From NCBI GenBank assembly GCA_039177505.1, contig JBCDFR010000011.1, positions 12,322 to 76,321 on the forward strand: 64,000 bases of DNA, written 5' to 3'. The position numbers and the translations under genes are program-made. Below are positions 58,854-64,000 of this stretch, piece after piece; position 1 is the stretch's first letter, and each line of letters starts with the position of its first letter. This DNA comes from JABSQH01 sp039177505 (GTDB lineage Bacteria; Actinomycetota; Acidimicrobiia; Acidimicrobiales; Ilumatobacteraceae). Under the pieces are notes generated by a model. That model was not told the DNA's origin, searched no databases, and saw only the letters and a program-made list of their open reading frames with translations.

Positions 58854-59779
58854 AGCCGCCTACTGCTCCACGGATCGTGCTCGTTCCCCCAGCGGTGAAT
58901 CGCCACGCACTGGGTGCGGCCCCCGCCGGCTTCGAGTTCGTCGTCATGCCCGCCAGCATCGATGACGCTCTGCCAGCACGTGTGACCAACGCCGAGGTGC
59001 TGGTGGTCGACTGGCTCCACCGCGACACCGTCACTTCGCTGATTCCCCGGCTCGGGGAACTGCGGCTGGTGCAGTCGATCAACGCTGGCGTCGACTGGCT
59101 GGTGCCGCTGACCACACACACAGTGCTCGCTGGTGCTCGCGGGGTGCATGACGTCAGCGTTGCGGAATGGGTCAGCGCAGCGGTCCTGACGATGACCAGA
59201 GACTTGCCTCGCTACTGGGACCTTCAGCGTGAGCAGCGGTTGGAGCACCACCAACAGCAGGAGTTGGCCGGCGCACAGGTGCTCATCGTCGGCTACGGCT
59301 CGATCGGCGCCGCGGTCGAGGCCCGACTCACAGTGTTCGGCACGCGATTTACCCGCATCGCCCTACGAGACGGCTTCCACAACCTCGATGACCTGAGCGA
59401 ACTCGTCGGTGCCGCAGACGTCGTCGTCAACCTGTTGCCCTCGACACCATCAACCCGCGGCTGCTTCGACGACAGCGTGTTCGCGCGGTTCCGCGACGGC
59501 GCATTGTTCGTCAACGCGGGCCGGGGCGACGCCGTGCACACGGCCGCACTCCTCGACCACCTCACACGAGGTCGCATCCGAGCGGCGCTCGATGTCACCG
59601 ATCCCGAACCGCTCCCCGCAACACACCCACTCTGGACCGCCCCGAACGTTCTCATCACACCGCACGTCGCCGGCGACACCGATGCGCTACTGCAACGGGC
59701 CTACCGCTTCGTGGCCGAACAGCTCGACCGCTACGCCGCCGGCCGACCCCTCCACAACGTCGTGGCCGGCGAGTACTAG
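58844..59779 (+). CDS. D-2-hydroxyacid dehydrogenase family protein
   Basis: 311 residues. AGAQVLIVGYGSIGAAVEARLTVFGTRFTRIAL is the NAD(P)-binding motif, LFVNAGRGDAVHTAALLDHL and ALDVTDPEPLPATHPLWTAPNVLITPHVAGD supply catalytic Glu and His. LVQSINAGVDWLVP matches the substrate domain. It differs from the copy at 22330, which has a longer N-terminus. GTG 58844 lies ten bases before the small frame's stop. Substrate unknown. Confidence 0.85.
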   Translation: MQLEPPTAPRIVLVPPAVNRHALGAAPAGFEFVVMPASIDDALPARVTNAEVLVVDWLHRDTVTSLIPRLGELRLVQSINAGVDWLVPLTTHTVLAGARGVHDVSVAEWVSAAVLTMTRDLPRYWDLQREQRLEHHQQQELAGAQVLIVGYGSIGAAVEARLTVFGTRFTRIALRDGFHNLDDLSELVGAADVVVNLLPSTPSTRGCFDDSVFARFRDGALFVNAGRGDAVHTAALLDHLTRGRIRAALDVTDPEPLPATHPLWTAPNVLITPHVAGDTDALLQRAYRFVAEQLDRYAAGRPLHNVVAGEY

Positions 59780-59960
59780 GGAGCCAGTGAACATCGTCGT
59801 CGAATTGCTCGGCGATACGGGCACCGCTATTGGAGTATCACCGCCCGCGTCAGCCGTGGACGTTGGTCCGGGTCGAGGCCGCTCACCCGAGCGGTCGTCG
59901 TGCGCCGATGTCCAATGAGCGAGGACGCGAGGGAACTACTGGTAGGTGGCCATCTCCGAA

Positions 59961-60473
59961 CTACGTGGAGGCGACAGTGATTGTCGTGCATAGATCCGCG
60001 CGCCGGTCGCTCTCAGGGCAGAGCTGGTAGTCGCCTGCGGTCGCGATGTCGGGAATCACGATCGGGTCGGGCCCGGCGCCGCCGATTGCGATATCAGGGA
60101 TGTCGAACTCGTTGATGCTGTCGGTCCAGGTTGGTTCACCCGATTCACTAAATGACGACACGAGGTAGTACGTCGTCTCCGGTGAGCCTCCGGTCAACGT
60201 CCAACCCACGCCGCGCTCGGTGACGGGTTCGAAGTAGAGGTCGACTCGTTGGCCTGGCTGCACCGACGTGGAAGCGTCCTGCTGTGAGTTGATTTCGATC
60301 GAGACGACCTCAACCTCGGCACCCGTCGTGGTGCTCGGGTCGCTGGCCTCGCTCGTCGACACGGAGGTCTCAACCGAACCGTCGGTAGTGCCATCGTCGC
60401 TGTCCCCTGAGCTGCAAGCGCCAAGCGCAACAACACCACAGACGACCACCGCAGCTACTGAACGGACACTCAT
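59961..60473 (-). CDS. Secreted lipoprotein, unknown function
   Basis: 170 residues. Signal peptide with lipobox LGAC, Cys20. Ser/Thr/Asp-rich linker (21-55), then a beta-sandwich-like domain: VEVVSIEINSQQDASTSVQPGQRVDLYFEPVTERGVGWTLTGGSPETTYYLVSS, and a final GDYQLCPESDRRADLCTTITVAS with two Cys that could pair. No family name recognised. Regions 59780-59960 and 60474-60720 on either side hold no convincing gene. Confidence 0.7.
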   Translation of the reverse strand: MSVRSVAAVVVCGVVALGACSSGDSDDGTTDGSVETSVSTSEASDPSTTTGAEVEVVSIEINSQQDASTSVQPGQRVDLYFEPVTERGVGWTLTGGSPETTYYLVSSFSESGEPTWTDSINEFDIPDIAIGGAGPDPIVIPDIATAGDYQLCPESDRRADLCTTITVAST

Positions 60474-60720
60474 ATGATTTGGACGTGTACCCAACCAGTT
60501 TGGTTCCGTACGCTCTCGGCTCGGGCCGCTCAGCTGGCCGATCGCCGGGCCGTGGCCAGTACCGTGCGAACGCCGTTCGTTGTCGGGCCCGTCTCGGCTG
60601 ACCGAGCTGATCGGCGCTGGCGACTTGGCTCATCGATCTACAGAACGAGCGCCCTGGCCGTTCGTGGGGCGAGCGGGATCGTGGCGGTCTTGCCGACGTG
60701 CCTGATCGATGTATGCCTCG

Positions 60721-61440
60721 CTACAGGGTGTCCTCGAGTCGGCAGTTGACGAGCAGCTCGGCGACGGCGGCGTTGTTCGGGAGCTGGATGAGCGTGCTGA
60801 CGAGCTCGGCGAGGGTTTCTGGCTGGATCATCTCCTCGGGGGAAATCTTGTCCGAGTAGGCGCTCATCTCGGTCCGGACGAAACCTGGCGCGACGGCGGT
60901 CGCGCGGACCCCTTTGTCCCATGACACATGCCGTGTGGTGTGTGTCAGGCCCATCAACGCGTACTTGGTCATGTTGTACCCAACCAAGGCGTTGCGGACT
61001 CGTTTCCCCGACAGCGACGCGATGTTGATGATCCGTCCGTGGCCGCAGGCCTCGAGGTGGGGAAGGCACAGTCGCGTCATCCGCAGCGGGGCCTTGGCGT
61101 TCACCTCCCATAGGCGGTCGAGGGCCTCGTCGTTGTCGTCCATGATCGTCACGAACTCGATGCTGCCGGCGTTGTTCACGAGGGCATCGATCTGTCCCCA
61201 CTGCTCGATGGTGTTGTTGACCCACCGTTCCGCTGTTGCCGGTTCGAATGCATCGAAGCGGTGGAAGCAGAGCCGCTCGTCTTCGGGGCCATGTGCTTCC
61301 TCCAGAGCTTCGGTGCGTCGCGCGCCGAGGGAGAGTCTGAAGCCCTCCCCGCGGAGTTGAGCCGCAATCGCCAAGCCGATGCCCTTGTTCGCCCCGGAGA
61401 TGAGGATCACGCCATCGCGGTCGATTCTGTCTGTTGTCAT
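60721..61440 (-). CDS. SDR-family oxidoreductase
   Basis: 239 residues. VILISGANKGIGLAIAAQLRGEGFRLSLGARR holds the Rossmann motif (GANKGIG), LVNNAGSIEF the NNAG motif, IINIASLSGKRVRNALVGYNMTKYALMGLT the Ser, Tyr and Lys of the active site. GVRATAVAPGFVRTEMSAY is the usual following loop. The Arg after strand 2 (GARR) favours NADP. Substrate unknown. Last intact gene before the mobile-element region. Confidence 0.88.
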   Translation of the reverse strand: MTTDRIDRDGVILISGANKGIGLAIAAQLRGEGFRLSLGARRTEALEEAHGPEDERLCFHRFDAFEPATAERWVNNTIEQWGQIDALVNNAGSIEFVTIMDDNDEALDRLWEVNAKAPLRMTRLCLPHLEACGHGRIINIASLSGKRVRNALVGYNMTKYALMGLTHTTRHVSWDKGVRATAVAPGFVRTEMSAYSDKISPEEMIQPETLAELVSTLIQLPNNAAVAELLVNCRLEDTL

Positions 61441-61766
61441 AGGTGTGGGGCTCCTGAGGTGAGCGACTCCCCTGCACTAGTCCGCCGCCGGGTCGGTGCG
61501 GAAGCGGCGTGCTCGTTGGCGACGAGGTCGGAACGGACGCCCACGGCGTCTGGCCCAAGCGAACAAGATCGGTCGCATCCCGGATCGATATGTCTGAACG
61601 TGATGACCCTACGACTCCGGTGGAATGTCACGGCGGCGGTGCTGCTCGAACGTCGTTGAGTGGGTGTGCACGGCCTGCCAGCACAAACACGTTGGCGGTG
61701 GGATCCAGGGCTGCTAGCGGGACGATCGGGGTCGGTGTGCAGTCGCTGGCATGCGAGACTTGCCTG
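61441..61766. other. Intergenic DNA without a supported gene
   Basis: Between the SDR start and the phosphotransferase relic. Both strands have short open frames with mixed third-position composition and no recognisable protein. Most likely decayed DNA beside the mobile element. Confidence 0.5.
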
Positions 61767-61935
61767 GTGGTTGAGGAGGTGTTGACCACCGACGCTGCCG
61801 GCAATCCGCTGGTAGTTCGGGTCGGTGCAACTATCCGAAGGCCAAGAAGCGAACTGGTCGAGCAAATCCTGGTCCACCTCGAGTCGGTGGGATTCGACTA
61901 CGCCCCGCGTCACCTCGGCTACGACTCCCTGGATC
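61767..61935 (+). pseudogene. Relic of an aminoglycoside-phosphotransferase (APH)-type N-terminus
   Basis: One frame reads VEEVLTTDAAGNPLVVRVGATIRRPRSELV and QILVHLESVGFDYAPRHLGYDSLDR. The VRVGxTxRRP and HLExVGFDxAPRxLGxD pattern is the opening of APH-family kinases. It stops making sense near 61935, where a different frame continues as an acetyltransferase tail. No kinase catalytic loop is present. Confidence 0.5.
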
Positions 61936-62076
61936 GCGGCGCACATCGCCGTCAACCACGTCGCATCGACTCGTGTCGCAGAGCGGCTCGGGATGACAAA
62001 AACCGGGGCCATCGACGAGGACGGCGAGGAGATCTGGGCCAAGACGACTTCGGCCGGACCGCCTAGTGCGAGCTGA
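61930..62076 (+). pseudogene. Relic of a GNAT acetyltransferase C-terminus
   Basis: The frame ending at the TGA 62074-62076 reads PWIAAHIAVNHVASTRVAERLGMTKTG and then AIDEDGEEIWAKT. The NxxSxRVAERLGM pattern is the last helix of RimJ/RimL-like GNAT enzymes. The acetyl-CoA-binding loop is missing. It abuts the APH relic in another frame, so a deletion joined two unrelated gene ends. Confidence 0.5.
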
Positions 62077-62242
62077 TCGGTGAGCGATACAGCCCACATC
62101 AGCGAGCGCCGCCGTGCCGTACTGGGCGGGTTTGGGGTGTGTCTCGCATGAGCGATATGCGTGACTCCGTAAAGCCACGATCGGGCATGGGCTAAGAACG
62201 TGTACGTGTCGCTATGCGATGGTGCGCGTTGGGTTGGCGGGC

Positions 62243-62410
62243 TCAGGTCTTGACGTGTACGGGTCCGACGTGGTGGAGATCGGTGAGCTCAAGGATGGAT
62301 CTCATGTCGGTGTCGTTGGCGACGATGGTGTTTGCTTGCAGGCTGCTCTCGGGGTGGAAGACGATCAGCAGATTGTGTCCGTTGCGAAGCGTTGGCTGGG
62401 CACCGGGTGG
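62243..62410 (-). pseudogene. C-terminal fragment of a STAS-like protein, cut by the IS
   Basis: Minus-strand frame ending at TGA 62243-62245 reads HNLLIVFHPESSLQANTIV and DTDMRSILELTDLHHVGPVHVKT. RSILELTDLHHV resembles the closing helix of STAS (anti-sigma-factor antagonist) domains. Third positions are strongly G/C, while the opposite strand is not. The reading ends at the IS left boundary (62410), so the 5' part was lost on insertion or rearrangement. Family call is tentative. Confidence 0.4.
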
Positions 62411-62446
62411 GGGACTGTTGCACGGAGTGTGTAACTGAGGGTGGTC
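62411..62446 (+). repeat. Left inverted repeat of the IS256-family element
   Basis: Starts GGGACTGTTGCACGGAGTGT and continues GTAACTGAGGGTGGTC. Matches the complement of 63802-63836 with a handful of mismatches. Confidence 0.8.
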
Positions 62447-62492
62447 CTGTTGGTCCGCGGCGAGGAGTCGTGGGCCGGGAAGGATCATTCCG

Positions 62493-63797
62493 ATGACCTC
62501 TGAAACGAATACATCGACCGAGCCCGAGGCGGTCCGGTCGGGCGAGCTGGTGCTGGCACCTGACGCATTGTTGGGTGCCGCAGCTGACCAGCTCGTCGAG
62601 CAGGCCAAAGCTGAAGGTGTTGCGCTCACTGGCGAAGGCGGGCTCCTCACCGGGCTGGTGCAGCGAGTGTTGCAGGGCGCGCTCGAGGCCGAGATCACCG
62701 ATCATCTCGGTTATCCGCCGCATGCGGTGGAGGGGCGTGGGTCGGGCAACAGCCGCAACGGCCACTATCCGAAGACGGTGCGCACCGAAGTCGGTGACGT
62801 CGCAGTCGAGGTGCCGAGAGATCGCAACGGCAGCTTCGAGCCGGTCACGGTGCCGGTCGGGCAACGCCGGCTGTCGGGTCTTGATCAGATGGTGATCTCG
62901 CTCTACGCGAAAGGTCTCACCACCGGCGACATCGCAGCCCACCTCGGAGACGTCTACGACCAGGACGTGCATCCAGCGACGATCAGTCGGATCACTGACG
63001 CGATCGTCGCCGACATGGAGACCTGGCAATCTCGCCCGCTCGACAGCATCTACCCGGTGCTGCTGGTGGACGGAATCCGTATCAAGATCCGAGACGGCAC
63101 CGTCACCAACCGGGTCGTCTACGTCGTCATGGGCATCAACCTCGACGGCGAACGCGACATCTTGGGACTGTGGGTCGGCCCGACCGGCGGTGAGTCCGCG
63201 AAGTTCTGGCTGTCGGTCATGACCGAGCTCCGCAACCGGGGCGTTGGTGACGTGTTGTTGCTGTGCTGCGACGGGCTCAAGGGACTGCCTGATTCGGCGC
63301 GGGCGACGTGGCCGCTCGTCGACGTCCAACTCTGCGTTGTGCACCTCGTGCGCAACAGCCTCAGGTATGCGTCGAAGAAGCATTGGTCGACGATCACCAG
63401 CGAGCTGCGTGAGATCTACACCGCCCCATCGATCGGCGCTGCTGAGGTGTCCTTCGAAGCGTTCGCTGCCGAGTGGGAACCGACCTACCCGGCGATGATC
63501 AAAGCGTGGCGAGACGCCTGGGACGACTTCGAACCGTTCCTCGAGTTCCCCGTCGAGCTCCGCAAGATCGTGTACAGCACGAACGCCATCGAGTCATTGA
63601 ACGCCAGGTTCCGCAAGGCCGCCGTTCGCCGCGGGCACTTCCCGACCGAGCAGGCAGCGCTCAAAGTGCTGTTCCTCACAGCGATCGAGAAACGCAAGAA
63701 CCGGTCGAACCCGACCGGGCGAATCAACGGCTGGAAATCAATCTTGAATACCCTCACCATCCACTACCACGACCGCATCAACGCGGTCACCAACTAA
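62493..63797 (+). CDS. IS256-family (Mutator) transposase
   Basis: 434 residues. LVQRVLQGALEAEITDHLGYPPHAVEGRGSGNSRNGHYPKTV and EVPRDRNGSFEPVTVP are the family's N-terminal signature. The RNaseH-like core has Asp in VLLVDGIRIKIRDG, Asp in VLLLCCDGLKGLP and Glu in YSTNAIESLNARFRKA (DDE). Length is normal and the frame is intact, so it may be active. Start ATG 62493 follows GGAAGGA. Confidence 0.95.
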   Translation: MTSETNTSTEPEAVRSGELVLAPDALLGAAADQLVEQAKAEGVALTGEGGLLTGLVQRVLQGALEAEITDHLGYPPHAVEGRGSGNSRNGHYPKTVRTEVGDVAVEVPRDRNGSFEPVTVPVGQRRLSGLDQMVISLYAKGLTTGDIAAHLGDVYDQDVHPATISRITDAIVADMETWQSRPLDSIYPVLLVDGIRIKIRDGTVTNRVVYVVMGINLDGERDILGLWVGPTGGESAKFWLSVMTELRNRGVGDVLLLCCDGLKGLPDSARATWPLVDVQLCVVHLVRNSLRYASKKHWSTITSELREIYTAPSIGAAEVSFEAFAAEWEPTYPAMIKAWRDAWDDFEPFLEFPVELRKIVYSTNAIESLNARFRKAAVRRGHFPTEQAALKVLFLTAIEKRKNRSNPTGRINGWKSILNTLTIHYHDRINAVTN

Positions 63798-63801
63798 CCG
63801 T

Positions 63802-63836
63802 GACCGCCCCGGTTACACACACCACGCAACAGTCCC
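63802..63836 (-). repeat. Right inverted repeat of the IS256-family element
   Basis: Complement begins GGGACTGTTGCGTGGTGTGT and continues GTAACCGGGGCGGTC, pairing with 62411-62446. Confidence 0.8.
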
Positions 63837-63859
63837 GATCACGTTCGAGACCGCGATCC

Positions 63860-64000
63860 GGGACTGTCAGATCTTTGGTGTAACTGATCTGGCTGGTCAT
63901 TGTTGTTGGGGATCGTAGGGCCTTAGAAGAGGCGGCCTTCAAAGGTGATAGCAAAGGCGTTGAGCGCTGGCTTCCAGCGATTCATCCAGCGTTCCTGGCC
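63860..64000 (-). mobile_element. 3' end of a second IS256-family element (cut by window edge)
   Basis: A new terminus GGGACTGTCAGATCTTTGGT, continuing GTAACTGATC, begins at 63860, 23 bases from the right end of the first element and facing it. It shares GGGACTGT and GTGTAACTGA with the first element but has a different interior, so it is a distinct IS of the same family. Confidence 0.75.
63923..64000 (-). CDS. IS256-family transposase, C-terminal 25 residues
   Basis: Minus-strand frame open from the window edge to the TAA at 63923-63925: GQERWMNRWKPALNAFAITF then EGRLF. The WKxALNxFAIxFEGRL ending is characteristic of IS256-family transposases. Different in sequence from the C-terminus of the intact transposase at 62493. 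Confidence 0.75.
   Translation of the reverse strand, partial: GQERWMNRWKPALNAFAITFEGRLF

Larger units (their letters stand above)
62411..63836 (+). mobile_element. Complete IS256-family insertion sequence, 1426 bp
   Basis: Bounded by imperfect inverted repeats of about 36 bases, whose outer ends read GGGACTGTTGC on both sides. Carries one transposase gene filling most of its length. Flanks (CCGGGTGG left, GATCACGT right) show no target-site duplication, so the ends were probably rearranged after insertion. Confidence 0.85.

Noticed and set aside
59787..59918. 43-codon plus-strand frame after the hydroxyacid dehydrogenase
   Set aside because: Only weak start context, no recognisable protein, and composition drifts to Arg/Ser; not supported as a gene.
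62219..62434. 71-codon plus-strand frame before the IS
   Set aside because: Third positions are not G/C-biased, it runs into the IS repeat, and the opposite strand reads better.
1..64000. tRNA or rRNA genes
   Set aside because: I found no convincing T-arm/anticodon-arm combinations or rRNA-like sequence by eye; a covariance-model scan would be needed to exclude a single tRNA.

Overview
The window reads as chromosomal DNA of a high-GC Gram-positive actinobacterium. It has strong G/C third-position bias, many GTG starts, lipoboxes on secreted proteins, a complete seven-gene Mrp Na+/H+ antiporter operon, a geranylgeranyl-reductase-family enzyme and several start codons only 6-7 bases behind a TANNNT -10 box (leaderless mRNAs). 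The gene set fits a marine or aquatic Acidimicrobiia-type organism. That placement is an inference from style, not from a marker gene.

Layout. 1-1590: 5' part of a pyroglutamyl peptidase gene (minus), then a ResA/redoxin-like protein with an in-frame TGA at its redox centre, followed at the right distance by a bacterial-type SECIS hairpin (probable selenoprotein). 1666-4048: a thioredoxin-like [2Fe-2S] protein, a small membrane protein and a secreted protein with twelve 15-residue YadA-head-like repeats. 4186-13724: LuxR-type AAA regulator, an alcohol dehydrogenase relic, two methyltransferases, an MFS carrier, an orphan siderophore-type binding protein, a sulfatase and a quinone oxidoreductase separated by a duplicated hairpin. 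13750-15340: DUF4389 protein and HAD-IIA phosphatase. 15400-21312: mrpABCDEFG, divergent from a sigma-70 family factor (21444-22292). 22330-28157: hydroxyacid dehydrogenase, nitronate monooxygenase, epoxide hydrolase, a diadenylate-cyclase-like sensor protein lacking the catalytic RHR, and a GGR-family flavoprotein. 28188-31726: four-gene operon of two ABC-2 transporters. 31793-42846: PhyH oxygenase, HtpX, DM13 protein, MMPL exporter with divergent TetR, lipoproteins, GrpB, DHA2 exporter coupled to engB, VOC protein. 42851-50182: AceE-like E1, TrmB, pirin, purE-purK, SDR, isochorismatase-like hydrolase. 50192-54569: a kinase-flippase fusion and a membrane-anchored cupredoxin/multicopper oxidase followed by a second cupredoxin. 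54592-61440: VOC, PNPOx-like, Dps, two MFS carriers, a second hydroxyacid dehydrogenase, a lipoprotein and an SDR.

61441-64000 is the mobile, decayed end: relics of a phosphotransferase and a GNAT acetyltransferase, a STAS-like C-terminus cut by a complete IS256-family element (62411-63836), and the 3' end of a second IS256-family element lying tail-to-tail 23 bp away.

The most interesting item is the UGA-containing redoxin at 463-1590. Other items worth attention are the degenerate DAC-domain protein, the kinase-flippase fusion, the repeat adhesin, the shared leaderless-promoter architecture, the palindrome over the MMPL start, and the duplicated hairpin at 12613-12721. Genes are packed tightly, with many 4-bp ATGA/GTGA overlaps. 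I saw no rRNA, tRNA or CRISPR array.
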